Shown one piece after another: positions 51,282-60,305 of a stretch of DNA of 64,000 bases. The position numbers and the translations under genes are program-made. Within the stretch, counting starts at the first letter, position 1; each line of letters begins with the position of its first letter. The notes below the pieces were generated by a model. The model did not search any database. It was not told the DNA's origin and saw only the letters and a program-made list of their open reading frames with translations. Origin of the DNA: Neisseria flavescens (GTDB taxonomy: Bacteria > Pseudomonadota > Gammaproteobacteria > Burkholderiales > Neisseriaceae); the NCBI RefSeq assembly GCF_005221285.1, contig NZ_CP039886.1, positions 1 to 64,000 on the forward strand, read 5' to 3'.

Positions 51282-52346
51282 TTATTTAACGATTTGGTTC
51301 AATTCGCCTTTGGCGTATTTGGTTGCCATTTTTTCCAAAGAAATCGGTTTGATTTTGCCTGCCTGACCTTCGCAGCCGAACGCAAGATAGCGGTCAAGAC
51401 AGATTTGTTTCATGGCTTCGACGGTTTTGCTCAAGTATTTGCGCGGGTCGAATTCGGATGGGTTTTCTGCCATGAAGCGGCGGATGGCGCCGGTGGAGGC
51501 GAGGCGCAGGTCGGTGTCGATGTTGACTTTGCGCACGCCGTGTTTGATGCCTTCGACGATTTCTTCAACCGGCACGCCGTAGGTTTCACCGATTTTGCCG
51601 CCGTGTTCGTTGATGACTTTCAGCCATTCTTGCGGAACGGAGCTGGAGCCGTGCATCACGATGTGGGTGTTCGGCAGGGCTTGGTGGATTTCTTTGATGC
51701 GGTCGATACGCAATACGTCGCCTGTGGGCGGACGGGTGAATTTGTATGCGCCGTGGCTGGTGCCGACGGCAATAGCCAATGCGTCAACGCCGGTATCTTT
51801 AACGAAACGTACGGCATCTTCGACGCCGGTGAGCATTTGGTCGTGGGAAAGTTTGCCCGCTGCGCCTACGCCGTCTTCTTCGCCGGCTTCGCCGGTTTCG
51901 AGGTTGCCCAATACGCCGATTTCGCCTTCGACGGATACGCCGCAGGCGTGGGAGAAGTTAACCACGGTACGGGTGGCGTTGACGTTGTATTCGTAAGAAG
52001 AAGGGGTTTTGCCGTCTTCGAGCAGCGAGCCGTCCATCATTACCGAAGAAAAACCCAGTTGGATGGAGCGTTGGCACACGTCGGGCGATGCGCCGTGGTC
52101 TTGGTGCATCACGACTGGGATGTGCGGAAATTCTTCGACTGCCGCCAAAATCAGGTGGCGCAAAAACGGCGCGCCCGCGTATTTGCGCGCGCCGGCGGAT
52201 GCTTGAACGATAACGGGGGCGTTGACTTGGTCGGCCGCCTCCATGATGGCGCGCATCTGTTCGAGGTTGTTGACGTTGAATGCGGGCAGGCCGTAGCTGT
52301 TTTCGGCTGCATGGTCCAATAATTGGCGCATGGATACGAGTGCCAT
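51282..52346 (-). CDS. fba: Class II fructose-bisphosphate aldolase
   Basis: A zinc-dependent aldolase of 354 residues: MALVSMRQLLDHAAENSYGL N-terminus, zinc His in VMHQDHGASPDVCQ near residue 80 and SHGAYKF near 180, and VMHGSSSVPQEW near 215. Serves gluconeogenesis and the lower part of sugar metabolism, since many Neisseria lack phosphofructokinase. GGAG lies before the ATG. Confidence 0.97.
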   Translation of the reverse strand: MALVSMRQLLDHAAENSYGLPAFNVNNLEQMRAIMEAADQVNAPVIVQASAGARKYAGAPFLRHLILAAVEEFPHIPVVMHQDHGASPDVCQRSIQLGFSSVMMDGSLLEDGKTPSSYEYNVNATRTVVNFSHACGVSVEGEIGVLGNLETGEAGEEDGVGAAGKLSHDQMLTGVEDAVRFVKDTGVDALAIAVGTSHGAYKFTRPPTGDVLRIDRIKEIHQALPNTHIVMHGSSSVPQEWLKVINEHGGKIGETYGVPVEEIVEGIKHGVRKVNIDTDLRLASTGAIRRFMAENPSEFDPRKYLSKTVEAMKQICLDRYLAFGCEGQAGKIKPISLEKMATKYAKGELNQIVK

Positions 52347-52496
52347 GAGGAGCTCCTGAAGTAGTGAAGGGTAAATTTATCCGATAAATTATAATGTTTT
52401 TTGAAATGAAAGACTACAAGCTGTTACATTGTTTTTATATATTAACGAACAGGGTCTCGGTTTATAATGGCGTGGTATTGAAAACGGGTGTGCAAA

Positions 52497-52916
52497 ATGG
52501 ATAGGATTTCGGTGGCCGAGTGTGATAAGCCTTTGTTTCAGACGGCCTTGACGGTGCAGGTGGGCGATGTGAACTATGGCGGCCATCTGGCGAACGATGC
52601 GGTGTTGCGTTTGTGCCATGAAGTGCGGATGCGTTGGCTGGCGACGCTGGGTTGGAGCGAAATGGATGCCGGTGGGGCAGGCCTGATTATGGCGGATGCG
52701 GCGGTGCAGTATTTGGCGCAAGGTCATCATGGCGATGATCTGTCGGTAGAAATGGGGGCGGCGGGCGTGGCCGGAGTGGGCTTTTCTTTGCTGTACCGTA
52801 TCCGCAGGATTTCAGACGGCCTTGTACTGGCGAAAGTGCAGACAGGCATGGTGTGTTTCGATTATGGCAAGCAGCGTGTCTGCCGTTTGCCTTCGGCATT
52901 GAAAACGGTATTGTAG
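52497..52916 (+). CDS. Acyl-CoA thioesterase, hotdog fold (4HBT)
   Basis: A 139-residue hotdog protein with LTVQVGDVNYGGHLANDAVL near residue 17 (the position of the catalytic Asp/Asn in 4HBT enzymes), RMRWLATLGW and SLLYRIRRISDGLVLAKVQT. A GTG nine bases upstream is an alternative start; neither has a clear ribosome binding site. Likely hydrolyses fatty acyl-CoA or related thioesters. Confidence 0.85.
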   Translation: MDRISVAECDKPLFQTALTVQVGDVNYGGHLANDAVLRLCHEVRMRWLATLGWSEMDAGGAGLIMADAAVQYLAQGHHGDDLSVEMGAAGVAGVGFSLLYRIRRISDGLVLAKVQTGMVCFDYGKQRVCRLPSALKTVL

Positions 52917-52977
52917 TTCCTAATACCGGGAAAATTATTTCTGCTTACCCTGTAATAAAATAGATTAGAGATACATT

Positions 52978-53226
52978 ATGAATCCAAAAATATGTCCGCG
53001 CTGCAACCAAGGAATATTGTATATTTTTAAATCAAAATACATTTTGAAAGAAATTATTCTATGTGACGAATGTGATGCCATGTGGTTAAAAGGAATGAAA
53101 ATTACATATGGAGATTATGATAAAGATTTTTATAATTATGAAATATTTATGAATCAAAATGGCGTATCTTCTCCTTGGGAAGAGGAGAATATTTTTTTAA
53201 CACCTTACTATGAAAATGAACTTTAA
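52978..53226 (+). CDS. Small zinc-ribbon protein, possible orphan immunity protein
   Basis: An 82-residue AT-rich gene. The product has CPRCNQG and CDECDAMW, a CxxC pair spaced like a zinc ribbon, then aromatic and acidic residues (YGDYDKDFYNYEIF). No family named. It is directly followed by a VENN-motif fragment of a large surface toxin, the order seen where immunity genes lie between orphan toxin modules. Immunity function is inferred from context only. Confidence 0.6.
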   Translation: MNPKICPRCNQGILYIFKSKYILKEIILCDECDAMWLKGMKITYGDYDKDFYNYEIFMNQNGVSSPWEEENIFLTPYYENEL

Positions 53227-53239
53227 CGCAGATAATTTT

Positions 53240-53444
53240 TGGCGCCGCCCTGCTGCCCGTCGAAGCCGGTTTCGGCTTTAAATCCGCCGGCAAAGAGCAA
53301 AACCAACACTACCGCCAAAGCCGGCAAAGCAGCCTGAAAGCCGGCGGCAGCACCAACACCAATGCCCTGTTCAACGCACAGGTAGGGGGCGTGCTGGGGC
53401 AGAATGCGGTGGAGAATAATGCCCTAGATTGGAGGCCGTCTGAA
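53240..53444 (+). pseudogene. VENN-motif fragment of a Tps/CdiA-type exoprotein
   Basis: An open frame without a start: GAALLPVEAGFGFKSAGKEQ, SSLKAGGSTNTNALFNAQVG and GQNAVENNALDW. VENN marks the pretoxin domain of CdiA/FhaB-like two-partner-secreted toxins. The frame runs into a DUS and directly into xerC, so the toxin module was cut there. GC-rich, unlike the immunity-like gene before it. Confidence 0.65.
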
Positions 53445-54341
53445 ATGGCGGAATCAAACCATTTTGCGTTTCATCTTGAACGCTATCTGAAAACCTTGCT
53501 ACAACAAGGCAAGTCGGAGCATACCGTTTCCGCTTATTGGCGCGATTTGAGTGAGTTGATGCGCCTGTTGCCCGATAATCTTGAAAACGGCCTGCCGACG
53601 CGCCGCGATTTTGTGGCGGTATTGAAAAAGCTGTCGCAAAAGGGCTTGAGCGAAAGCAGTTTGGCGCGGAAATTGTCGGTATGGCGGCAGTATTGCAGTT
53701 GGCTGGTGCAGATAGAAGTCATGGAAAGCGACCCGACATTTAATATGAAAGCGCCGCGCCTGCCCGAACGCCTGCCCAAAGCACTACCGCAAGAACCTTT
53801 AAACCATATCCTTGACCATGCGCCTGTTGATGACGAGCTGGATGTGCGCGATAAGGCCATGTTTGAATTGATGTATGGTAGCGGTTTGCGCCTGAGCGAG
53901 ATACAAGGTTTGAATCTGGACGGTATCGTTTTGGACGAAGGCTGGGTCAGTGTGAAGGGTAAAGGCGGCAAGCAGCGGCAAGTGCCTTTGGTGGCTAAAA
54001 GCATTGCGGCATTGCGTGATTATCTGGCAGTGCGTATTGCCAAAGAGGGCGAGCAGGCCTTGTTCACCAATAAGAACGGCGGCAGGCTGGGGCAACGTCA
54101 AATCCAAAAACGCCTGCAGGCGTGGGCGGTGCGCGTGGGCAGTGCCAGCCATATCTCGCCGCACATGATGCGCCACAGCTATGCAACCCATCTTTTACAG
54201 GCATCGGGCGATATCCGTGCCGTGCAGGAATTGTTGGGACACAGCAACCTTTCTGCTACGCAAGTTTATACAAAGCTGGATTTCGACCATTTGGCGCGTG
54301 TTTATGATGAAGCGCACCCAAGGGCGAAACGGAAAAAATGA
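53445..54341 (+). CDS. xerC: Tyrosine recombinase XerC
   Basis: Resolves chromosome dimers at dif with XerD. The 298-residue protein starts MAESNHFAFHLERYLKTLLQ (core-binding domain). It has the catalytic Arg in YGSGLRLSEIQGL near residue 150, HMMRHSYATHLL with His and Arg near 245, LGHSNLSATQVYTK with the second His and Tyr near 275. Its frame is open upstream into the VENN fragment; the ATG after the DUS gives the normal family length. Confidence 0.94.
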   Translation: MAESNHFAFHLERYLKTLLQQGKSEHTVSAYWRDLSELMRLLPDNLENGLPTRRDFVAVLKKLSQKGLSESSLARKLSVWRQYCSWLVQIEVMESDPTFNMKAPRLPERLPKALPQEPLNHILDHAPVDDELDVRDKAMFELMYGSGLRLSEIQGLNLDGIVLDEGWVSVKGKGGKQRQVPLVAKSIAALRDYLAVRIAKEGEQALFTNKNGGRLGQRQIQKRLQAWAVRVGSASHISPHMMRHSYATHLLQASGDIRAVQELLGHSNLSATQVYTKLDFDHLARVYDEAHPRAKRKK

Positions 54342-54352
54342 TTTTGTTTGAA

Positions 54353-54389
54353 TCAGGCCGTCTGAAAGAATGTTTTCAGACGGCCTGAT
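54353..54389. terminator. Inverted DUS pair after xerC
   Basis: DUS stem-loop following xerC. Of the rest of the 54342-54693 gap, a single reverse DUS lies at about 54527 and the remainder is AT-rich sequence before tonB. Confidence 0.65.
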
Positions 54390-54539
54390 GTTTTATGGAT
54401 AAAAAATACAGATGATTTGAAACCATTTGAAATTTTATCGGTCTGATGAGGTTTCAATATTGGTCTGATGTGCGGATGGCATAAAGATTGTAAGAGTCGA
54501 TGGCTTTTTTAATACCGCTTATCTTTTCAGACGGCCTTT

Positions 54540-54600
54540 TGTTTGATAATATTAGTAATGAGAGCTAATATCATATTATGATATGCAGCCTTTAAAACAG
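54540..54600 (+). promoter_or_regulatory. AT-rich tonB control region with weak Fur-like half-sites
   Basis: TTGATAATATTAGTAATGAGA and further ATATCATATTATGATAT lie 95-150 bases upstream of tonB. These partly resemble Fur-box hexamers (GATAAT), as expected for an iron-regulated operon, but the match is weak. Confidence 0.35.
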
Positions 54601-54693
54601 CAGGTCTATAAACTTTCTATATAAGCATTAATGCTTATTTTGACTGCAAAACGACTTGCAAACAGGAATTGTTGCTATTAACATAACGGAATT

Positions 54694-55623
54694 ATGGATA
54701 AAAAACGAATTTTAACTCCAGCCGTCGTGACTTCCGTTGCGTTGATTCACGTCGGTTTGGTTGCACTTTTATGGCACGCGCACAAACCGCCTCCTGTCGA
54801 AATGGCGAATATTGAATTTGTCGATTTGGGCGATTTCGGCGGTGGCGACGGCAGCCCTGAGGGAGAAGGCGCACCTGCCGCCCCCGAGCCTACCCCCGAA
54901 CAACCGAAACCCAAGCCGAAACCCAAACCTAAGCCTGTCGAGCCACCCAAACCCGTTATCAAACCTGTGGTAACGAAAAAAGAAAAAGCGGATATCGTAC
55001 AGCAAAAGGAAAAACCGAAACCTATTGAGAAACCTAAGCCCGAGCCTAAGCCAGAACCCAAACCTGAGCCGAAGCCCGAGCCAAAACCTGAACCAAAACC
55101 AGAGCCGAAGGCAGAACCTAAACCATCTCCCAAGGCATCTGAACACTCAGGCAGCAAAACCGGGCCGAATACTGCGGAAAACGGTAAAGGCAACGGCGAA
55201 GGCAAAGCCTTAGGTGGAGAAGGAAAAGGCAACGGCGGCGGTACGAAAGGTACAGGCAGCGGCCGTGGCGAAGGCAGCGGATCCGGTAGCGGTGGTGCGA
55301 AAGGCGAACATGGTTCCGGTACCGGTGGCGGAGGTGGTGGCAGCGGTATAGGTGCCGGCAGCAGTAAAGGCAATCCTGCAAAAGGAACCTGCCATATTCC
55401 AAGACCTCCGTATCCTTCACTATCCACTGAAAATGGTGAAGAGGGCTTGGTTGTTTTGAAAGTCTTGGTTGGTCCCAGCGGTAAAGTGGATTCAATTAGT
55501 GTGAATAAATCAAGTGGTTATAGTCGTCTGGATAATGCAGCGCGTAAAGCCGTTAAAAATGGCAGCTGTCATGCAAGCGTTTGGACTGAATTTAAAGTAC
55601 CTGTCAAATTCATGCTCGAATAA
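54694..55623 (+). CDS. tonB: TonB energy transducer
   Basis: Transfers proton-motive energy from ExbB/ExbD to outer-membrane receptors, for example the siderophore receptor in this window. The 309-residue protein has an N-terminal membrane anchor (TPAVVTSVALIHVGLVALLW) and a long Pro/Lys/Glu spacer with a KPEPKPEP run. A Gly/Ser-rich linker follows, then a TonB C-terminal domain with PPYPSLSTENGEEGLVVLKV and SGYSRLDNAARKAV, ending PVKFMLE. First gene of tonB-exbB-exbD. Confidence 0.94.
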   Translation: MDKKRILTPAVVTSVALIHVGLVALLWHAHKPPPVEMANIEFVDLGDFGGGDGSPEGEGAPAAPEPTPEQPKPKPKPKPKPVEPPKPVIKPVVTKKEKADIVQQKEKPKPIEKPKPEPKPEPKPEPKPEPKPEPKPEPKAEPKPSPKASEHSGSKTGPNTAENGKGNGEGKALGGEGKGNGGGTKGTGSGRGEGSGSGSGGAKGEHGSGTGGGGGGSGIGAGSSKGNPAKGTCHIPRPPYPSLSTENGEEGLVVLKVLVGPSGKVDSISVNKSSGYSRLDNAARKAVKNGSCHASVWTEFKVPVKFMLE

Positions 55624-55725
55624 GTATCTAGGCCTAAGCTGATTGATTGGAAAATATATGCTGTTGGGGAATGATTTTAAATGACCCGATAGAAATTTTA
55701 ATTTTATTTTTAACTTGGAAAAATT

Positions 55726-56385
55726 ATGGATTTAAGTTTAGTTTTCAAATCAGGTGATGTGGTACTGATTGGTGTATTTGTCCTGATGTTGTTGATGAGT
55801 GTGGTGACTTGGAGCGTCATTGTGATCCGCTGCATCAAATACCGCAAAGCGAAAAAAGGCAATGCTCAGGTAAAAGAGTTGATGCTGAATGCGTTTACGC
55901 TGGCTGATGCCGTACAAAAAGCCAAAGCGGTAGAAGCTCCGATGAGCAATGTTGCCGATGAGTCTCTGCGCGCATACCAAAATTACCGTCAAACGACAAG
56001 CAAATCGCTGATTGACGAATTGCCTTTGAACGAATACTTGGTTGTTCACATCCGTAACAGTTTGACCCAAACCATGCGCCAGTTCGACTACGGTATGACC
56101 GCTTTGGCCTCTATCGGTGCAACCGCTCCGTTTATCGGCCTGTTGGGTACGGTTTGGGGTATTTACCATGCCCTGATCGGCATCAGCGAAAGCGGCCAAA
56201 TGAGCATTGCTGCGGTAGCCGGCCCGATTGGCGAAGCTTTGGTATCGACTGCTGTCGGCCTGTTTGTGGCGATTCCGGCCGTATTGGCGTACAACTTCCT
56301 CAACCGCGGTACAAAAACCATCGCGCAAGATATGGACGCATTTGCACATGACCTGCATGTCCGCCTTCTGAACCAAAAGGATTAA
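55726..56385 (+). CDS. exbB: Biopolymer transport protein ExbB
   Basis: A three-helix inner-membrane proton-channel subunit (219 residues) of the TonB complex. Helix 1 is VVLIGVFVLMLLMSVVTWSV; the family block GATAPFIGLLGTVWGIYHAL and GEALVSTAVGLFVAIPAVLA lie in helices 2 and 3. The exbD ATG begins four bases after its stop, so they are co-expressed. Confidence 0.95.
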   Translation: MDLSLVFKSGDVVLIGVFVLMLLMSVVTWSVIVIRCIKYRKAKKGNAQVKELMLNAFTLADAVQKAKAVEAPMSNVADESLRAYQNYRQTTSKSLIDELPLNEYLVVHIRNSLTQTMRQFDYGMTALASIGATAPFIGLLGTVWGIYHALIGISESGQMSIAAVAGPIGEALVSTAVGLFVAIPAVLAYNFLNRGTKTIAQDMDAFAHDLHVRLLNQKD

Positions 56386-56388
56386 ACC

Positions 56389-56823
56389 ATGGCTTTCGGA
56401 TCAATGAATTCAGGCGATGATGCGCCGATGTCGGATATCAACGTTACACCTTTGGTGGACGTGATGCTGGTGTTGCTGATTGTATTTATGATTACCATGC
56501 CGGTGCTGACCCACTCGATTCCTTTGGAGTTGCCGACTGCTTCGGAAAAAGCGGCAAAAGAGGATAAGCAGTCTAAAGATCCTTTGCGTTTGAGCATTGA
56601 TGCCAGTGGTGCTTATGTCGTTGGCGGCGATTCGGATACCAAAGTGGATTTGGCAACGGTAACTGCCAAGCTGAAAGAGGCTAAAGCGAAAAACGAAGAT
56701 GTGATTGTGGCGATTGCGGCGGATAAAGCGGTTGAATACGATTACGTTAACCAAGCCCTGCAAGCGGCGCGCGAAGCCGGTATCAGTAAAATCGGTTTTG
56801 TAACGGAAACCAAAGCGCAATAA
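56389..56823 (+). CDS. exbD: Biopolymer transport protein ExbD
   Basis: A 144-residue protein with one N-terminal helix (VDVMLVLLIVFMITMPVLT) carrying the conserved Asp in PLVDVMLVLL and a periplasmic domain. Pairs with ExbB. Starts three bases after the exbB stop, and the operon ends with a DUS stem-loop. Confidence 0.95.
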   Translation: MAFGSMNSGDDAPMSDINVTPLVDVMLVLLIVFMITMPVLTHSIPLELPTASEKAAKEDKQSKDPLRLSIDASGAYVVGGDSDTKVDLATVTAKLKEAKAKNEDVIVAIAADKAVEYDYVNQALQAAREAGISKIGFVTETKAQ

Positions 56824-56838
56824 TCTTTTGAGCACAGT

Positions 56839-56880
56839 AAAGGCCGTCTGAAATTTGAGTAAAGTTTCAGACGGCCTTTT
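56839..56880 (+). terminator. Inverted DUS pair after exbD
   Basis: DUS stem-loop with T-run ending the tonB-exbB-exbD operon. Confidence 0.8.
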
Positions 56881-56955
56881 GTTGTATTTGGTAACTATAT
56901 GTCCAGGCTGTATAATTAGCGGATTAAATTCAATAACGACAATACAGGAACCGCC

Positions 56956-58617
56956 ATGACAGAATCCATCACCCGCGACAGTATGCAATACGATGTCGTG
57001 ATTGTCGGCGCAGGCCCGTCGGGTTTGTCCGCCGCCATCAAACTCAAGCAGCTTGCCGAAAAAAACGGGCGCGAAATCAGCGTTTGCGTGGTGGAGAAAG
57101 GTTCTGAAGCGGGTGCGCATTCGCTGGCGGGCGCGGTCATCGATCCGATTGCACTGAACGAGCTGATTCCCGACTGGAAAGAAAAAGGCGCGCCGCTAAC
57201 GCGTGCGGTAACGCAGGACAAAGTGTTGTTCCTGACGGAGAAAAAAGCGTTCAATCTGCCCGTGACCCCCAATTTCGACAATCACGGCAACTACATCGTC
57301 AGCTTGGGCGAAGTCGTGCGCTGGTTGGCGGAACAGGCGGAAAATATGGGCGTGGAAATCTATCCGGGCTTTGCCGCCGCCGAAGTGCTGTATCACGAAG
57401 ACGGTTCGGTCAAAGGCATTGCAACCGGCAATATGGGCATTGGCAAAGACGGTGAACCGACCGACAGTTTCCAGCCCGGTATGGAGCTTTGGGCGCAGCA
57501 AACTCTGTTTGCCGAAGGCTGCCGGGGTTCACTTTCCAAGCAAATCATCGAACAATTCAAGCTTGACCAAAACAGCCAGCCGCAAACTTACGGCTTGGGC
57601 ATCAAAGAGATTTGGGAAGTGCCGTCTGAAAAACATCAGCCCGGTTTGGTGGTGCATAGCGCGGGCTGGCCGCTGGACAGCAAAACCTACGGCGGCGCGT
57701 TTGTTTACCATTTCGACGACAACAAGGTCGCCGTCGGCTTCGTGGTCGGCTTGGATTATCAAAACCCTTATCTGTCGCCGTTTGAAGAGTTCCAACGCTT
57801 CAAAACCCACCCCGAAATCCGCAAAACCTTTGCAGGCGGCCGCCGCATCGCTTACGGCGCGCGTTCGCTGATTGAAGGCGGTTTGCAAAGCCTGCCGAAG
57901 CTCTCGTTTAAGGGCGGCGTTTTAATCGGAGATGCGGCGGGTTTCCTCAATATGCCGCGCATCAAAGGCATCCATACCGCGATGAAGTCCGCTATGCTCG
58001 CCGCTGAAGCCGTGTTCCCCTTGTTGGAAAACCTTGAAGAAGTGGAAAGCTTTGACAGCGGCGAAGAGGCAGCGGATTATCAGCAACGTTTCGAACAAAG
58101 CTGGCTGTATCAAGAGCTTTACGCCGCACGCAATGTCCGCCCGTCATTCAAATGGGGCGTTTACCTCGGCTCGCTTTATACCGGCATTGACCAGATGATT
58201 TTCAGAGGCAAAGCCCCGTGGACTTTGAAACATCACGGCAAAGACAACGAGCAACTCAAAAAAGCCGCCGAATGCAAGCCGATTGATTATCCGAAGCCCG
58301 ACGGCGTATTGACCTTCGACCGTTTGAGCAGCGTTTTCCTTGCCAACCTTGCGCACGAAGAAAACCAGCCCGACCATTTGGTGCTGAAAAATCCGGAGGT
58401 CATGATAGACGTAAACTACAAAGAATACGCCTCGCCCGAAACGCGTTATTGTCCGGCCGGCGTGTATGAAATCGTCGAAGAAAACGGTAGTCCGTGCCTG
58501 CAAATCAACTCCGCCAACTGCGTGCACTGCAAAACATGCGACATCAAAGACCCGACGCAAAACATCACTTGGATTTGTCCCGAAGGCGCGAGCGGACCGA
58601 ATTACGGCGGAATGTAA
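56956..58617 (+). CDS. Electron-transfer flavoprotein-ubiquinone oxidoreductase
   Basis: A membrane-bound FAD and 4Fe-4S enzyme passing electrons from ETF to ubiquinone. The 553-residue protein has the dinucleotide loop VIVGAGPSGLSAAIKLKQL near residue 15, GDAAGFLNMPRIKGIHTAMK-type block, and the C-terminal cluster motifs RYCPAGVYEI, NCVHCKTCDIKDPTQNI and WICPEGASGPNYGGM. No etfA/etfB genes are adjacent. Confidence 0.94.
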   Translation: MTESITRDSMQYDVVIVGAGPSGLSAAIKLKQLAEKNGREISVCVVEKGSEAGAHSLAGAVIDPIALNELIPDWKEKGAPLTRAVTQDKVLFLTEKKAFNLPVTPNFDNHGNYIVSLGEVVRWLAEQAENMGVEIYPGFAAAEVLYHEDGSVKGIATGNMGIGKDGEPTDSFQPGMELWAQQTLFAEGCRGSLSKQIIEQFKLDQNSQPQTYGLGIKEIWEVPSEKHQPGLVVHSAGWPLDSKTYGGAFVYHFDDNKVAVGFVVGLDYQNPYLSPFEEFQRFKTHPEIRKTFAGGRRIAYGARSLIEGGLQSLPKLSFKGGVLIGDAAGFLNMPRIKGIHTAMKSAMLAAEAVFPLLENLEEVESFDSGEEAADYQQRFEQSWLYQELYAARNVRPSFKWGVYLGSLYTGIDQMIFRGKAPWTLKHHGKDNEQLKKAAECKPIDYPKPDGVLTFDRLSSVFLANLAHEENQPDHLVLKNPEVMIDVNYKEYASPETRYCPAGVYEIVEENGSPCLQINSANCVHCKTCDIKDPTQNITWICPEGASGPNYGGM

Positions 58618-58640
58618 TTTACTGTTTTGAAGTCAAAACC

Positions 58641-58673
58641 TAAAGGCCGTCTGAAAAGTTTCAGACGGCCTCT
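58641..58673. terminator. Inverted DUS pair between ETF-QO gene and folP
   Basis: Compact DUS stem-loop downstream of the ETF-QO gene. Confidence 0.7.
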
Positions 58674-58701
58674 ATCCTATTATTTTATCAATGGAAGCAT
58701 T

Positions 58702-59553
58702 ATGAACACGCACATTTGGCAGGCAGGCCGATTTGAAATCGCCTTAGACAAACCGAAAATCATGGGCATCGTCAATCTGACCCCCGATTCATTTTCTGAT
58801 GGCGGCACCTATTCGCAAAATGTCCAAATAGCATTGGCACATGCCGAGCAGCTGCTGAAAGACGGTGCGGATATTCTCGATATCGGCGGCGAATCTACCC
58901 GTCCAGGTTCGGATGATGTTTCTCTTGAAGAAGAATGGGTCAGGGTGCAGCCGGTTTTGGCGGAAGTCGCCAAGTGGAATGTTCCCGTCAGCTTGGACAC
59001 GCGCCGCACGGTGATCATGGAAAAAGCCTTGGCGCAAGGCGGCATCGATATTATCAATGATGTTGCCGCATTGAGTGATGAAGGCGCAGTCGCATTGCTG
59101 GCGCAACAGCCGAAGACGGGCGTGTGTCTCATGCACATGCAGGGTTTGCCCAAAACCATGCAGCTTAATCCGCAATATCAAGATGTCGTCGAAGAAGTCG
59201 CGCGTTATTTAAAAGTACGCGCGGCAGAATGCGTTCAAGCAGGCATTGCCCCTGAACGCATTACGCTAGACCCCGGCTTCGGTTTCGGCAAAAACCTGCA
59301 ACACAACATTACCCTGATAAAACATTTACCTGAATTGATGGAAGCAACCGAATTCCCACTCCTGATCGGCGTATCGCGTAAACGTATGATTGGCGAGCTG
59401 ACAGGCGAACAAGATGCCGCCAAACGCGTACACGGCAGCGTCGCAGCCGCTTTGGCCACAGTGGCTAGAGGTGCGCAAATCATCCGTGTTCACGATGTCA
59501 AAGCAACATCGGACGCTTTGAAAGTTTGGGAAGCATTGGGCGTATCGGCATAA
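58702..59553 (+). CDS. folP: Dihydropteroate synthase
   Basis: Joins p-aminobenzoate and dihydropterin pyrophosphate in folate synthesis; the sulfonamide target. The 283-residue protein has MGIVNLTPDSFSDGGTYS, DILDIGGESTRPGSDDV, DPGFGFGKNLQHN and SRKRMIGELTG in family order. The ATG at 58702 follows GGAAG; an ORF start at 58627 reads through a DUS and is rejected. Confidence 0.96.
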   Translation: MNTHIWQAGRFEIALDKPKIMGIVNLTPDSFSDGGTYSQNVQIALAHAEQLLKDGADILDIGGESTRPGSDDVSLEEEWVRVQPVLAEVAKWNVPVSLDTRRTVIMEKALAQGGIDIINDVAALSDEGAVALLAQQPKTGVCLMHMQGLPKTMQLNPQYQDVVEEVARYLKVRAAECVQAGIAPERITLDPGFGFGKNLQHNITLIKHLPELMEATEFPLLIGVSRKRMIGELTGEQDAAKRVHGSVAAALATVARGAQIIRVHDVKATSDALKVWEALGVSA

Positions 59554-59646
59554 TACCCGAATAGAAAACCAACAGGCCGTCTGAAACATTTGGCCGACAT
59601 CTTGAACAAGCAACAAGTTATGCTATAATCCGCTTCTACTCTTGGC

Positions 59647-59722
<76 letters not shown>

Positions 59723-59728
59723 AATATT

Positions 59729-59763
59729 AAAAATGCCCGAGGCTTTTGGCTTCGGGCATTTTT
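59729..59763 (+). terminator. Terminator of the tRNA gene
   Basis: A stem AAAAATGCCCGAGGC / GCTTCGGGCATTTTT with a five-base loop and trailing T's directly after the tRNA. Confidence 0.9.
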
Positions 59764-59814
59764 GTATTTATTGGTTTGTGAAGGGTTGGAATATAATGTG
59801 AACAACGGCATAAA

Positions 59815-60031
59815 AATCAACCTATAAAATGGATACAAAAGGTTAAAGCACATTTAGGTAATGCTTTTTTAGGCTGAAAAGGGCTTATCACATTGACACC
59901 CTTATAGTCGTTGAGGGTAAATTTGATTTTGATTATCAACCATATGGACCGGGATTGTATATAACGTTCCCAATTTTGTATTGGAAAAAGACCGTTACGT
60001 TGACTGGGAAGATGCTTGGCGTACTTTTTGA
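59815..60031 (+). pseudogene. Decayed small ORF in the foreign island
   Basis: Three reading frames carry protein-like pieces in order: KWIQKVKAHLGNAFLG, then YHIDTLIVVEGKFDFDYQPY, then YNVPNFVLEKDRYVDWEDAW ending RTF-stop at 60031. Together they look like one short protein broken by at least two frameshifts. No family recognised; could be an immunity-type or phage-type gene. AT-rich. Confidence 0.45.
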
Positions 60032-60134
60032 CTAGGGAATAAGTAAATGGCGAGCAGTTACTTTTTGCTTGCTAATGTTATTTTACGAAAACTACAAATG
60101 CTCGTAACAGAACGCGTTCCTGCATAAAATTTTT

Positions 60135-60143
60135 ACCGCGCTT
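60135..60143 (-). other. Degenerate Haemophilus-type uptake signal
   Basis: ACCGCGCTT differs from the H. influenzae USS core complement ACCGCACTT at one base and is followed on the minus strand by the A-tract (GGTAAAAATTTT) expected in the extended USS. Confidence 0.5.
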
Positions 60144-60167
60144 TTCATACTTTAAAAATATCTAATA

Positions 60168-60192
60168 AAAAGGGCGTACATCACGCCCTTAC
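60168..60192 (-). terminator. Terminator of the adhesin gene
   Basis: On the minus strand a stem AAGGGCGT / ACGCCCTT followed by TTTATT lies about 20 bases after the adhesin stop. Confidence 0.8.
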
Positions 60193-60296
60193 TCACTTAG
60201 TTTAAAGATTATTTTCTTAATGCTTTTTTCAATTCATCCAATTCTTTTTGCATTGCCGACATTTCTTGTCGCAATTGCAAAACTTCCGCAGAATTG

Positions 60297-60305
60297 ACCG
60301 CACTT
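60297..60305 (-). other. Haemophilus-type DNA uptake signal (USS) core
   Basis: ACCGCACTT, exact complement of the H. influenzae 9-mer AAGTGCGGT, inside the adhesin gene near its 3' end. The extended minus-strand sequence begins ACAAAGTGCGGT. A one-mismatch copy lies at 60537-60545. Confidence 0.75.

Noticed and set aside
54540..54600. A clear Fur box for tonB
   Set aside because: Only loose GATAAT-like hexamers are present; kept as a weak regulatory region rather than a Fur site.
54747..55427. Proline-rich 226-residue frame opposite tonB
   Set aside because: It is the complement of TonB's low-complexity Lys/Pro/Glu and Gly/Ser region, not a separate gene.
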